Notes: generated by a model not told the origin, from the letters alone. A stretch of DNA of 64,000 nt from an uncultured Acidobacteriota bacterium (GCA_951812665.1 CATOST010000023.1:124001-188000); one strand, 5' to 3'; positions 54,123-63,903 are shown, counted from the stretch's first letter. Numbers and translations: made by a program.

Positions 54123-55238
54123 TCAGACGGACTGGCTGACGCCGGTCTCCGCGGCCTTGTAGGCGCTGAATACGACTTTCAGGACGTGGAGGGAATCCTC
54201 TCCCGTGAGCGGCGGATTCCCCTTGCCGTGGCCCAGGTCTACCAGGGATTGGACCAGGGGGTAGTAGCTGCTCAGCTCGGTCTTGAAGTCATGGGAGCGG
54301 ATTCCCCGCGGGGCTTCCGCGTGGGTGGAGTACCATTGCATGGTGCCCTTCAGGAGGTTCATCCGGAGCCAACCCTTGGAACCCCAGAGGGTGACGCCCA
54401 GGTGATACCCTCGGTCCAGGTAGTAGCCGCCGTGGTAGGTCCCCATCATCCCCCCCTTAAACCGGAGGGCCAGGGCCACCGAATCCTCGATTTCCACCGG
54501 CTGTCCACCCACGTTTCGGGTGACGGCGGAGACCTGCTCGATCCGGTCGCCGGTGAGGTATTGCACCAGATCCAGGTAGTGGATTCCCAGCCAGATGAGC
54601 TGTCCCCCGCCCGCCTTGTCCTTGAAGGCGAGCCAGGATTCCTGGTATCGGGGCCGGGTCAGACGGGTCTGGTCGGCGACGAAGACCAGGTGGGCGCCGA
54701 AGGGTTTGCCCAGGAATCCGGACTGGATCAACTCCCGGGCTTTGAGCACTGCCGGATGAAGCCTGGATCCCAGGGCCAGCATCAGGTTCAAATTCTTGGA
54801 ATCGGCGAGCTGGACCAGAGGCTCGAAGTCCTCGGCCCGGACGCAGGCCGGTTTTTCGGCCAGGACGTGAGCGTCTGCCTCCAGGGACTTCCGGATCAGC
54901 GGGGGCGCCAAGTGGGCGGCCAGGCTGACGAGGACCGCGTGCGGCTGCGCCTCCTGCAACATCTTGCCGTGGTCCTGGTACGTGGTGAGCTTTCCACCCA
55001 GGACTTCGCTGGCACGGTCGAAGGTGGTTCCACTCTCGTCCGAAAGCGCGACGGAAGCGACTCCCTGGGCCTTGTCCAGGGCATCCAGATAAGTTCCCAG
55101 GTGAGGCCCTCTCTCCTGGGTGATGATGCCCACCGGGATGCCGTCACCGGCAGCCTCGATCCGGCTCGCGGTTGAGAAGGCCAGGGAAGAGACCAGAGTT
55201 CCGCCGGCTGTTTTCTTGAGGAATGTTCTTCGTTTCAT
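54123..55238 (-). CDS. Tat-exported Gfo/Idh/MocA oxidoreductase, paralogue of 580-1626
   Basis: A 371-residue protein. ATG 55238 begins MKRRTFLKKTAGGTLVSSL, a twin-arginine signal; the frame is open upstream without the motif. Like the product of 580-1626 it has the unusual VGIITQERGPHLGTY in place of GxGxxG, EKP in LAEKPACVR, and LIWLGIHYLDLVQY. The pair therefore differ chiefly by export. Likely in an operon with the oxidoreductase downstream and the heparinase gene upstream (57-base gap). Confidence 0.88.
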   Translation of the reverse strand: MKRRTFLKKTAGGTLVSSLAFSTASRIEAAGDGIPVGIITQERGPHLGTYLDALDKAQGVASVALSDESGTTFDRASEVLGGKLTTYQDHGKMLQEAQPHAVLVSLAAHLAPPLIRKSLEADAHVLAEKPACVRAEDFEPLVQLADSKNLNLMLALGSRLHPAVLKARELIQSGFLGKPFGAHLVFVADQTRLTRPRYQESWLAFKDKAGGGQLIWLGIHYLDLVQYLTGDRIEQVSAVTRNVGGQPVEIEDSVALALRFKGGMMGTYHGGYYLDRGYHLGVTLWGSKGWLRMNLLKGTMQWYSTHAEAPRGIRSHDFKTELSSYYPLVQSLVDLGHGKGNPPLTGEDSLHVLKVVFSAYKAAETGVSQSV

Positions 55239-55295
55239 GTTACAGGCCGTTGCGATAGTTACGGCTGAGTCTACCACGCCGGGATCGGGCCCACG

Positions 55296-57329
55296 TCACT
55301 GCAGGTCCGAGACCAACAAGACGTCTCCCGGCTCGTCTCCCAAGATCCACTCGTCGCGACCCCGATCCTTCACCACCCAGAGTTGTCGCGAACCGCCGCC
55401 TTCGACCCAACTGAGTGCGGTGACCAGCGGAGAGCTCCGGTTTGCCCCGTAGGGAGCAATGACCGAAAGGAAGACGGCGCTGGCGGCGGTGCGGCGCCGG
55501 ATGCAGGTGGAAAGGGTTTCGGCTGCCGGGTTGGACGGGGCCGAACCCAGGAACATCCGGCCGGCCGGCTCGATCAGAAGCAGATCCAGGAGTCCGCCCT
55601 GATGCTGCCAGCGAAGCCTCCGGTTGTCCGATTCGGGGACTCGGCCCTCCAGCCGCACGTGGCCGTAACCGCCGTCGCCGGTCAAGGGAGCGGCAGGAGT
55701 CAGGTCCACCGGCTCCCCGATCCGCTCCCCGCGCACCTGACAGACCCAGTCCAGGTTTCGAACCGTGGGGCACCGAATCTGCAGCAGGTCCACGAAATAT
55801 TGGTCCCGCCAGAGGAGGACTCGGCGCATCTCGACTCCGGCGTAGGCCCCCTCGTCCCAAGAGACCGAGGCGTCGCAGAGTGAATACCGGTCGTCGGTGT
55901 AGTAATAGTTGATCTTTCCCTCGGCCAGCGGCTGGGACAAGCCGTCCACCAGCGCTGTGGTGTGGCTGGCCGTCTGCTGGTACCAGGTGTCATTGAGCTC
56001 GATGCCGTACCCGGGAGTCCCCAGGTCCGGCAACCAGGGAGAGCCGTTGGCGAAGAGCTGGATCCTGAGCTGGTCGTGGTGTCCGTGAACCCCTCCATCC
56101 GGACCCGCCTTGAAAATCAGATGACTTCGGTTCCCGGGATCCCGGCTGCGCAGGACGGCAAAGCCCAGGTCCTCCAGATGGAGACTCTTCCACTCCGGTT
56201 CCTCTCCGGCCGGGATCTCCCGGGCGCCGCCCAGGAGCGCCTCGAAGCAGGACCGGGGACGGTCCTCGTAGTTCTGCTGCAGGACCCAGGCGAAGACGGG
56301 GTCGCGGAACCAGCCGTAGGCGGTCTCGTAGAAACCGTCCGCTTCCGGGATCCCGTGACCGACCCGCTGCTGGAGGCCGATGAAGTACCAGCAGTCGTTA
56401 ACCGCCGGGAGCTTCAGGTCCGGAAAGGAGATGAGGATCGGCGCCAGGAACATCCGCTTGAGGATGCCGCCATCGTCAAAGGAGCGGCCCGAGGCCCGCA
56501 GGATCCGGAGCGTCCAGACCACGGCGTCCAGCATGTAGTAGTGATAGCTGAGGGAGCCCTCCCACCAGATCCCGTCCTGGGAGACTCCCTGGGTCAATTG
56601 GGGCTCCAGGCCCAGGTCGCCGCCCAGCGCCACCTCCAGCAGTTCTTCGTCCTCCAGGACCAGAGCCAGGGTCGCCAGGGCGGCGTTGTTCCAGTTGGTG
56701 GCGTTGTGGATCTCGGGCCATCGAACTCTCCGGATGTGCTCGGCGCCGGGCCGGAACATCTGACGGGCCAGCCGGCCGGCCGACCCTTCCGGGAGCGTCT
56801 CCTCCAAGAGGGCAAAGGTCCAGCACATCCGAATCAACCAGACCGACTCGTCCAGTCCCGACCAGGTGACGATCCCAGGGTGGTTGGGGTGATCCAGGGG
56901 AGGGGGCTCCATGTGCCGGTAGCGCTCGGCATAGGTGAACAGGATCCGGCTGGACAGGTCCCGGTCAGCCCGGGCCTGTTCGCCTTGTCCCTCGTTGAGA
57001 TGGCTCCGGAAGGCGAGTTTCAGGGCGGCGTCGCTGAGCATGTCGTTCACCGACCAGCGCCAGGCGCTGTCGTACGGCTCACCGCTGTGGACGGCGCCGT
57101 CCACGGGACAGACGTGACGGTGCGGCTCCCGTGGGTCGTACACGAATTGGACCGCGTGCTCGGGGCAGAAAAAGTCGTGGTAGTAGCCGGCCTGATGTAC
57201 GGGGACCTGAGGCAAAAACCGGTGATAATCGGCAAGTCGTTGGTCCAGCGCCTCCCGGGCGGCGGAGAAAGAGGGGGCCGAGGCGCGCCGGCGCAGATCC
57301 CGGCTCCATTCCGGTGTCAGAAGTGTCAT
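55296..57329 (-). CDS. Heparinase II/III-family protein without a signal peptide
   Basis: A 677-residue polysaccharide lyase-type protein. Helical N-terminal domain (NATNWNNAALATLALVL), then the SLSYHYYMLDAVVW region with Tyr and His, and the Hepar_II_III domain with GVHGHHDQLRIQLF and the end LVSDLQ. ATG 57329 overlaps the glycosyltransferase stop by ATGA; the upstream frame shadows that gene. There is no signal peptide, unlike most secreted lyases, and it is coupled to a glycosyltransferase, so it may act in polymer biosynthesis or turnover rather than foraging. Family members cleave uronic-acid polymers. Confidence 0.87.
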   Translation of the reverse strand: MTLLTPEWSRDLRRRASAPSFSAAREALDQRLADYHRFLPQVPVHQAGYYHDFFCPEHAVQFVYDPREPHRHVCPVDGAVHSGEPYDSAWRWSVNDMLSDAALKLAFRSHLNEGQGEQARADRDLSSRILFTYAERYRHMEPPPLDHPNHPGIVTWSGLDESVWLIRMCWTFALLEETLPEGSAGRLARQMFRPGAEHIRRVRWPEIHNATNWNNAALATLALVLEDEELLEVALGGDLGLEPQLTQGVSQDGIWWEGSLSYHYYMLDAVVWTLRILRASGRSFDDGGILKRMFLAPILISFPDLKLPAVNDCWYFIGLQQRVGHGIPEADGFYETAYGWFRDPVFAWVLQQNYEDRPRSCFEALLGGAREIPAGEEPEWKSLHLEDLGFAVLRSRDPGNRSHLIFKAGPDGGVHGHHDQLRIQLFANGSPWLPDLGTPGYGIELNDTWYQQTASHTTALVDGLSQPLAEGKINYYYTDDRYSLCDASVSWDEGAYAGVEMRRVLLWRDQYFVDLLQIRCPTVRNLDWVCQVRGERIGEPVDLTPAAPLTGDGGYGHVRLEGRVPESDNRRLRWQHQGGLLDLLLIEPAGRMFLGSAPSNPAAETLSTCIRRRTAASAVFLSVIAPYGANRSSPLVTALSWVEGGGSRQLWVVKDRGRDEWILGDEPGDVLLVSDLQ

Positions 57330-58390
57330 CTTCGATAGGCCTCCAGGGTGATCTCCGCTATGCGGTCCCAATCGTAACGTTGAATGCTGGCCAGGGCGGT
57401 GCGGCACGCCTCTTCCAGGTCCCAACCCTGGATCTCCCGCATGGCCTCCAGGAGCGCGCCGGGACGGTTCGGGTCGTAGAGCAGACCGCCGCCGGAAAGG
57501 ATGACTTCGGGCAGGCAGCCCAGGTTCGGCGCGATCACGGGACGGGACTCGGAAAGGGCCAGGGTGACGGTCCCCGACGACATGGTGGCCAGAAACGGCA
57601 GGACGATGGCATTGCTGGCGCGCAGGACCCGCATCAGGTCCGGCGTGGGGGCGCGAGGCTCGACGATCCGGTCCAGGATCCGGGGATGCCCGGCGGCCAG
57701 CTTTCGAATCTTGTTCAGGTATGGCCTGTAGCGTCCGCCGCCGGCCAGCAGGAGCCAGGAGTCCTCTCCGGGAAGCCTGCGGAAGGTCTCGATCAAAGTC
57801 TCCAGACCCTTGTAGGGCAGCACGCCGCCGATGAATCCGTAGGCGAAATCCCCAGCCGGTATGCCCAGATCCCGGCGGGCCTCGCTCTGGGAGGCGATGT
57901 CCGGGTAGACCCCGATGAAATGACCGTGGGGCGCCAGGAAGATGTCGTGGGAACGGCCGAAGGTCTCCTTGACGCCGGCCGCGGACGCCGCGCAATGGGC
58001 GATGATGGCGGTGCAGAGGCGGCACAGGTGGAGCCGGAACTCGTGATCGATGTGCTGGTGGGTCCGGTTGTGCGGGTAGATGTTGTGGGAGGTCCAGACC
58101 ACCTTGTAGCCCAGTTCCCTCGCCAGCTCCAGGGAGGCGGCGAGCTCCTCCATCTGCCGCTGCATGATTCGCTCGTCGTCGTTGTAGTAGTCGTGGTGGG
58201 GCCAGTGGAGGTGCAGAACCTGGATTCTGCCCTGGTTCCGCCGGAGATACTCGGGACTGCAGTTCGTCTCGAATACCATTTCCACGCCCCGCCGCTCCAG
58301 GGCTTCCGCCAGGAGCGCCCCGTAGGGGTTGTTGCCCTCATGGTTGGCGGGAAGACGTTTCTGCTGGTGGTAGTAGAAGGCGACGCGCAA
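57326..58390 (-). CDS. Glycosyltransferase, GT4-like
   Basis: A 354-residue GT-B fold protein. GYGFIGGVLPYKGLETLIETF-type signatures appear as FAYGFIGGVLPYKGLETLI; SRPVIAPNLGCLPEVI and SGGGLLYDPNRPGALLEAM are the nucleotide-sugar region. TTG start at 58390. N-terminal VLHLHWPHHDYYNDDER is unusual. It transfers a sugar to an unknown acceptor. Translationally coupled to the heparinase-family gene. Confidence 0.88.
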   Translation of the reverse strand: MRVAFYYHQQKRLPANHEGNNPYGALLAEALERRGVEMVFETNCSPEYLRRNQGRIQVLHLHWPHHDYYNDDERIMQRQMEELAASLELARELGYKVVWTSHNIYPHNRTHQHIDHEFRLHLCRLCTAIIAHCAASAAGVKETFGRSHDIFLAPHGHFIGVYPDIASQSEARRDLGIPAGDFAYGFIGGVLPYKGLETLIETFRRLPGEDSWLLLAGGGRYRPYLNKIRKLAAGHPRILDRIVEPRAPTPDLMRVLRASNAIVLPFLATMSSGTVTLALSESRPVIAPNLGCLPEVILSGGGLLYDPNRPGALLEAMREIQGWDLEEACRTALASIQRYDWDRIAEITLEAYRR

Positions 58391-58429
58391 GATGAATCCG
58401 GAGGTCCGATCCGGCCGGCGGAAAATGGC

Positions 58430-59587
58430 TCAGCGCGGGTCGGGCTCGATGAAGAAAACGTATTCGTTTGTGTCCCTACCGTCGTAGATGATGCTGTATT
58501 CCACCATCAATTTGAGCGGTTCCTGGTCGTTGTACCGGTTGATGATGCAGTTGTGGCTGTAGCCGTCGGGATGCCTGGTGTCCCCGCTGACGATGATCCC
58601 GCTGCCCCAGTCGATGCCGTCGTCGGACTGGTAGAGGACGAAACGGCGGCTGCCTTCCCCCTCCTGGCCCGACCGTCCGTGCAGGTAGTACTTGCCCCCC
58701 AGGTAGGCCAGCTCCGGATCGCGGATCATCTTGTCCACGTAGGTCTTCTGCTGTTCGCCCCAGGTCTGCCCCTGGTCCTGGCTGATGCAGTAGTAGAAAT
58801 GGTGCTCGTCCTTTTCGGTATAGGCGCCGGCCAAAAGGCGTCCATCCGCCATCAGGCACATGGTGCCGTACCACTTGTCGTCGTCGAGCGGTAGCGTGCT
58901 CCTCTTGGTCCAACTCTCCCCGTCATCGGCGCTGGTGTAGAGGACGTGAGGTCCGCCGTCATTGCTGTCATAGAGGACGTAGTTGGTTTCGCCGGACACC
59001 GCCACAGCACAGGGATACCCGATATAGTCCCCATCGATGGGCTGGTAGCCGCTCCAAGTGGAGCCGTGGTCCAGGCTCCTCATGAATCCGCTTCCCTCTT
59101 TGCCCTTGTCGATCTTGAAATGGGTCAGGAACAGGACCGCGGTTCCCTTCTCGGTGACCAGACCCTCCTCGACCCAGACGGATCGCTTCCGATCCGGGTC
59201 GTAATGGTCGTAGGAATACTGGAACTTGTTGTATCTGCTCCAGGTCCTGCCGCCGTCCGAGCTCTCGGCGTATTCGGACCAGCCGTCCAGGTTGTGGTCG
59301 GTGGTGTTGGTGTGGAAGGCCACGATCCGGCCGTCGGCGTACTCCATGCAGACGGGACCGCCGTGGGTGCAGCGTCCCGGAGCGTCGTGCTCGAGATCGG
59401 CAATGATGTCCCCGAAGATGTCGTCGCCGAGCTCGGTGGTCGGGTCGTAGTCGTAGATCCGCGCCCCTTCGATCCGACCCGGTTCGTCGGCCGTTTCGCT
59501 GGCTGTCGGCTCCTCCGCCATCTCCCCGGAACCGCATCCCACCAAGGATACGACGGTGATGATGGCAAACGCTGTTCTGAGGGTCAT
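58430..59587 (-). CDS. Lipoprotein with Asp-box repeats, sialidase-like
   Basis: A 385-residue exported lipoprotein. ATG 59587 follows GGAGG; the lipobox LVGC sits at the end of the signal (MTLRTAFAIITVVSLVGCGSG). Four to five Asp boxes (SSDGGRTW, SLDHGSTW, SADDGESW, SQDQGQTW) indicate a BNR beta-propeller. The catalytic residues of true sialidases were not identified. Probably a surface glycosidase or sugar-binding protein. First gene of a minus-strand set with the glycosyltransferase 39 bases downstream. Confidence 0.87.
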   Translation of the reverse strand: MTLRTAFAIITVVSLVGCGSGEMAEEPTASETADEPGRIEGARIYDYDPTTELGDDIFGDIIADLEHDAPGRCTHGGPVCMEYADGRIVAFHTNTTDHNLDGWSEYAESSDGGRTWSRYNKFQYSYDHYDPDRKRSVWVEEGLVTEKGTAVLFLTHFKIDKGKEGSGFMRSLDHGSTWSGYQPIDGDYIGYPCAVAVSGETNYVLYDSNDGGPHVLYTSADDGESWTKRSTLPLDDDKWYGTMCLMADGRLLAGAYTEKDEHHFYYCISQDQGQTWGEQQKTYVDKMIRDPELAYLGGKYYLHGRSGQEGEGSRRFVLYQSDDGIDWGSGIIVSGDTRHPDGYSHNCIINRYNDQEPLKLMVEYSIIYDGRDTNEYVFFIEPDPR

Positions 59588-59642
59588 CTTGTCCTCCGTC
59601 CTTGCGGGCGTCCGATTCGATTCGCGAGATACTACCATTATG

Positions 59643-59849
59643 GGAAAGGAAAGAGGAAAGAGGAAAGAGGAAATGAGAAAAGAGTCAAGACCAAGAAGCT
59701 TCCCCCAGCGGCCGGCGCCCGGCGACGTCAAGGGCTCAACAGGGCGTCAGGTTATTCTGGCAAGGATGTCCCCAACGAGATAGCTGCCCGTCCTCCTCCC
59801 GGCAACACGAACCACTCTTCTTCACTCTTTCCTATTTCCTCTTTCCTCG
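59643..59849. repeat. Imperfect inverted repeat of purine-rich arms in the divergent gap
   Basis: Left arm GAAAGAGGAAATGAGAAAAG (within 59651-59690, preceded by repeated GGAAAGA units) and right arm CTCTTTCCTATTTCCTCTTT (about 59824-59845) are near-complementary; about 120 bases lie between. It fills most of the 308-base gap between divergent genes at 59587 and 59896. No clear terminator or gene is seen in it. The low complexity makes the arms unreliable as a defined element. Confidence 0.6.
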
Positions 59850-59895
59850 CTCATAGTAGACTTGAGCCGCGACGGCAACAGGAGGCCAAAAACCC

Positions 59896-61182
59896 ATGAT
59901 GCATCGACGTGATTTCTTGAGGCCGCTGGGAGTAGGGGCGGTCGTTGCGGCGGGGAAGGTCCGGCGCCTGTTTCCGGGGTCGCTTTCGGCCGGGTCGGGA
60001 CAGCCGTTCTTCGCAAAGACGACGGTCTTCTACCCGGGAAAGGGTTTCGGAGTCCGGCTCCCTGGACTGCTGGCGACGAGCCGAGGCGCCGTGGTCGCCG
60101 TCTGCCAGAGGCGGTGGGACAACATGACCGACTTCGGCCACGACACCGACGTCCTGGTGCAGCGGAGCGCGGACGGGGGGCGGACCTGGGGGAAGCAGGG
60201 AGTGCTCTTCCGGGAGCGGGGGACCTTTTGCCTCGTCGGTCCGCTGTTCGAGGACCGGACCAGAGGGACCATCTTCTCCGCTTTCTGGAAGCTCCCGACG
60301 ACGGCTCCTCACGACTTGAGGTATTTCCCGACCTACGCCAAGACCGACGGGCGCTTCTGGCTGGCGAAGAGCACCGACCAGGGCCTCACCTGGTCGGAAC
60401 CGGCGCCCAAGAAGGCTCGACCCAACCCGGACGGATGGATCGGTTGGACCAACAACTCGGTCCACGGCATCCAACTGACCCGGGGTCCGAAGCAGGGAAG
60501 GCTGGTGATCCCTGGATTCTTGTACAAGGACGGAGAAGAAGGCCAGATTCCCGGTGTCCGCGGAGGCGTCCTCTACAGCGACGACCATGGATCGACTTGG
60601 CAGGTGGGAGGCGTCCTGCCGGTGGGCTCGGACGAGGTCACCGTGGTGGAGACGGCGGACGGCGGCGTTTACGCCAATTTCCGCAAGAATCGCCCCTTTC
60701 ACAACGACTGGCGATGGCACGCCTGGAGCAGGGACGGAGGGGAGAGTTTCGAACCGCAGGAGACGCAGCCGCGCGATCTCCCCACTACGGTTTGCCACGC
60801 TGGACTGACCCGCTATACCACCGGGGCGACCGAAGGGAAGAACATCTTCCTCTTCTCCAATCCGGCCGGTCCTGATCCCTCCAATCCGACGAAGGGGCGG
60901 AGACAGCGGCTCACCCTGCGGGCCAGCTATGACGAGGGCCGGACCTGGCCGCTGTCGAAACTGTTGGATGACGGTCCGTCCGCCTATTCCGACCTGGCTG
61001 TGCTGGAGGACAAGACGATTCTCTGTCTGCACGAGGACAGCCTCGACTGGCCCGAGTCCAAGCTCGCCGAATGGTACGGCAGCTTTTCGCGCTTGGACCA
61101 TCGTCGGCGCTGGTGCGAGCGGATCAGCATCGCCCGTTTCAATCTGGAATGGCTCAATAGCCCACGGACGGTCCAAGGATGA
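59896..61182 (+). CDS. Tat-exported sialidase-like (Asp-box) protein
   Basis: A 428-residue protein with a twin-arginine signal ([18 protein letters not shown]). Five Asp boxes: [32 protein letters not shown] and SYDEGRTW, the signature of a six-bladed GH33-like propeller. [18 protein letters not shown] starts the domain, where sialidases have the FRIP arginine. The enzyme may cleave sialic or related acid sugars, inferred. Eighteen bases before the oxidoreductase that follows. Confidence 0.87.
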   Translation: MMHRRDFLRPLGVGAVVAAGKVRRLFPGSLSAGSGQPFFAKTTVFYPGKGFGVRLPGLLATSRGAVVAVCQRRWDNMTDFGHDTDVLVQRSADGGRTWGKQGVLFRERGTFCLVGPLFEDRTRGTIFSAFWKLPTTAPHDLRYFPTYAKTDGRFWLAKSTDQGLTWSEPAPKKARPNPDGWIGWTNNSVHGIQLTRGPKQGRLVIPGFLYKDGEEGQIPGVRGGVLYSDDHGSTWQVGGVLPVGSDEVTVVETADGGVYANFRKNRPFHNDWRWHAWSRDGGESFEPQETQPRDLPTTVCHAGLTRYTTGATEGKNIFLFSNPAGPDPSNPTKGRRQRLTLRASYDEGRTWPLSKLLDDGPSAYSDLAVLEDKTILCLHEDSLDWPESKLAEWYGSFSRLDHRRRWCERISIARFNLEWLNSPRTVQG

Positions 61183-61200
61183 CGCGGAGGAAGACGTAAC

Positions 61201-62193
61201 ATGTACAGGATGGCCATCATCGGCGTGGGAATGATATCCACTAAGGCCATGATTCCCGGGATTCGCCAAGCCAAGACGGCGGAATTGACGGCTCTGGGGA
61301 CCAGCTCCCGGGAGAAGGCGCAAGCCCTCTCCGCCAAGCACGGCGTCGACCGCTGCTATTCGAGTTACCAACAGCTACTGGAGGACCCCGGCATCGACGG
61401 TGTCTACATCGGTCTTCCCAACCATCTCCACAAGGAGTGGACCCTGAAGGCGTTGGCCCACGGCAAGCATGTCCTTTGCGACAAGCCGCTGGGGATGGAT
61501 CTGGCGGAAGCCCGGGAGATGGAGGCGGCCGCCAGAGCGGCCGGGCGGGTGCTGATGGAGGGGTTCATGTACCGCTTCCATCCCCAGCATGCCCTGGTGA
61601 AGGAGCTCATCCGGAAGGGCGCCATCGGACGGGTGTTTCTGTTCGAAGCCCACTTCCACTACTTCATGGAAGATCCGGACAACATTCGTCTGAAGCGTGA
61701 GACCGGAGGCGGAGGCCTCTACGACGTGGGTTGCTACGGGATCAACAGCGCCCGGTACATCCTTGGGGCGGAACCTGGTTCCGTTTCCGGAAATTGGAGG
61801 CTGGGGGCCGAGACTGGAGTCGACGAGTTCTGCCACTTCACCCTGCGGTTCGACGGCGGCCCCGTGGCCACCGTCACCTGCGGGACCCATCTTCCCCGGG
61901 AGCAGGGCTACACCGTCTACGGGGACCGGGGGATCATCAGGGCGCCCCAGGCCTATGTGCCCGCACCGCGAAAGCGGGTCCAGGTGACGGTCATCGACCA
62001 GGATGGCAAACACGAGCAGCACCGGGTCCGAGGCGTCAACCAGTATGCCGACGAGGTCGACGCCTTCGTCGCCGCCTGCGGCGGCGCAGCGGACGCCAGG
62101 ATCGAGACGGGAGTCGAGAACATGGCCGTGATAGATGCGGTGCGGAGGGCTTGCCTGTCGGGGGCCATCGAGAATTGCAGCGCCGCTTCCTGA
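61201..62193 (+). CDS. Gfo/Idh/MocA-family oxidoreductase
   Basis: A 330-residue cytoplasmic oxidoreductase. AIIGVGMISTKAMIPGI gives the nucleotide loop, HVLCDKPLGMD the (D)KP motif, and GGGGLYDVGCYGINSARYIL the C-terminal domain. Short and complete. Together with the sialidase-like gene upstream and the propeller protein downstream it is a likely sugar-processing operon. Substrate unknown. Confidence 0.9.
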   Translation: MYRMAIIGVGMISTKAMIPGIRQAKTAELTALGTSSREKAQALSAKHGVDRCYSSYQQLLEDPGIDGVYIGLPNHLHKEWTLKALAHGKHVLCDKPLGMDLAEAREMEAAARAAGRVLMEGFMYRFHPQHALVKELIRKGAIGRVFLFEAHFHYFMEDPDNIRLKRETGGGGLYDVGCYGINSARYILGAEPGSVSGNWRLGAETGVDEFCHFTLRFDGGPVATVTCGTHLPREQGYTVYGDRGIIRAPQAYVPAPRKRVQVTVIDQDGKHEQHRVRGVNQYADEVDAFVAACGGAADARIETGVENMAVIDAVRRACLSGAIENCSAAS

Positions 62194-62239
62194 GGCGGTT
62201 TCGGCATTCAGGCCACGTAGTTCAGGGAGGGATCCGGAA

Positions 62240-63745
62240 TTGTTGCGAATCGTGATCTTGCTCGCCCTCGTCACGGGAACCGTCATGGGCGCCTCCGAGG
62301 AAGCCATCGACGTGGGTTCGCGTCTCGAGCTCATGGTGGATGAACATCTCATCGACCGCATGTCGGGTGGAGCCCGCCTGCAGCTCCACCGGCCGGTCCG
62401 GCGGAACGTGGCCCTGGAGACCGGCGAGCCCTGGGAAGGGAACGCCTCCTTCTACCGCACGGTATTGCAGGATGGAAACGCCTACCGGATGTACTACGGT
62501 GCCTGGCACTACGAGACGACAGAGACGGGAATGACCTTTCCCCAACGTCCATACCTCTGCTACGCGGAAAGCAACGACGGTATCCGCTTCCGGAAACCGA
62601 AGCTGGGGTTGGTGGAGTTCCGGGGCAGTACAGAGAACAACATCGTCCTCTCCGAGACGACGCTGAGCGCGGTCGAAGCCGACCCTGGCCACGCCGCAGT
62701 TTTCATCGACGACAATCCCGACTGCCCCGAGGATGCTCGCTACAAGATGATCATCCGTTCCAACGGCGAAAAGGGTCTGCTGGCGCTCAAGTCGCCGGAT
62801 GGATTCCGCTTCACCCCCATGTCGGACCGGGTCGTGATCTCCGAAGGGGCCTTCGATTCTCAGAACCTGGCCTTCTGGGACCCGCTGCGGCGAGAGTACC
62901 GGGCCTACTTTCGAGGGTTCCGGCAGGGGATTCGTGACATCCTGACTGCCACCTCTTCTGACTTACTCAACTGGACGGACCCGCTCTGGTGCGAGTATCC
63001 GGGGGCCCCCACGGAGCACCTCTACACCAACCAGTTGCGTCCTTACTTCCGGGCGCCCCACATCCTGGTGGGTTTTCCCATGCGCTACAAGGACCGGGGC
63101 CCCACCGAAGCGACCTGGCGCCTGCCGGGCCGGGAAGCTCGGGAGCACAGGGCGGCGGTCTCCCAGCGCTATGGGACGGCGGTGTCCGACGCCCTCCTGA
63201 TGACCGGCCGTGACCGGCTCCACTTCAAGCGCTGGGGAGAGGCCTTCATTCGGCCCGGGCCCGCCCGGACCGACAGCTGGGTCTACGGGGACAACAAAAT
63301 CGCCTGGGGAATCGTCCAGACCCGCTCCGAACGGGTCGGATCTCCCGATGAACTCTCCATCTACGTGGTGGAAGGGTACTGGATGGGGCGAAGCATAAAT
63401 GTGCGCCGCTATTCCCTGAGAATGGACGGATTCGTCTCCGCGCAAGCACCCCTGGCCGGTGGAGAGGTGGTGACCCGTCCGCTTCGCTTCGACGGCAATC
63501 GGCTGCGCCTCAACTATTCCACCTCGGGCAGCGGCGGAATCCGGGTCGAGCTCCAGGACGTGGACGGCATGCCGTTCGAAGGTTTCAGCCAAGCGGATGC
63601 GGATGAAGTCTTCGGAGATCAGATCGAAGGAGTGGTGACCTGGAAGGGGAACCGCAACGTCAGCTCGCTGGCCGGCAAACCGGTCCGGATTCGGTTCGTT
63701 CTCAAGGACGCCGACCTGTTTGCCTTCCGTTTTGCCGCCGACTAG
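62240..63745 (+). CDS. Exported glycosidase-like beta-propeller protein
   Basis: A 501-residue protein. TTG 62240 is chosen because GGGAGGG lies eight bases upstream and it opens a signal (LLRIVILLALVTGTVMGA). The body has repeated beta strands with NASFYRTVLQDGNAYRMYYG, PYLCYAESNDGIRFRKP, LLALKSPDGFRFTP, DILTATSSDLLNWTDP and a C-terminal jelly-roll-like domain (LRLNYSTSGSGGIRVEL). The pattern fits GH32/43-type five-bladed propellers, but catalytic acids were not assigned. Probably acts on sugars released by the neighbouring sialidase-like protein. Confidence 0.75.
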   Translation: MLRIVILLALVTGTVMGASEEAIDVGSRLELMVDEHLIDRMSGGARLQLHRPVRRNVALETGEPWEGNASFYRTVLQDGNAYRMYYGAWHYETTETGMTFPQRPYLCYAESNDGIRFRKPKLGLVEFRGSTENNIVLSETTLSAVEADPGHAAVFIDDNPDCPEDARYKMIIRSNGEKGLLALKSPDGFRFTPMSDRVVISEGAFDSQNLAFWDPLRREYRAYFRGFRQGIRDILTATSSDLLNWTDPLWCEYPGAPTEHLYTNQLRPYFRAPHILVGFPMRYKDRGPTEATWRLPGREAREHRAAVSQRYGTAVSDALLMTGRDRLHFKRWGEAFIRPGPARTDSWVYGDNKIAWGIVQTRSERVGSPDELSIYVVEGYWMGRSINVRRYSLRMDGFVSAQAPLAGGEVVTRPLRFDGNRLRLNYSTSGSGGIRVELQDVDGMPFEGFSQADADEVFGDQIEGVVTWKGNRNVSSLAGKPVRIRFVLKDADLFAFRFAAD

Positions 63746-63903
63746 GAGTCTGCGCCGTAGGAATGATCGTAGCGAGAAAGTGGGGATGGAGGCCAGATTT
63801 TCTCGATTTGGAGGTGCATAGTCGTTCTATTCGCCGAGAAATTGAGGAAATATGGACCGATTCACCGCTTTCGCAGTAGATCAATTTCTGCGGCGCAGGC
63901 TCC

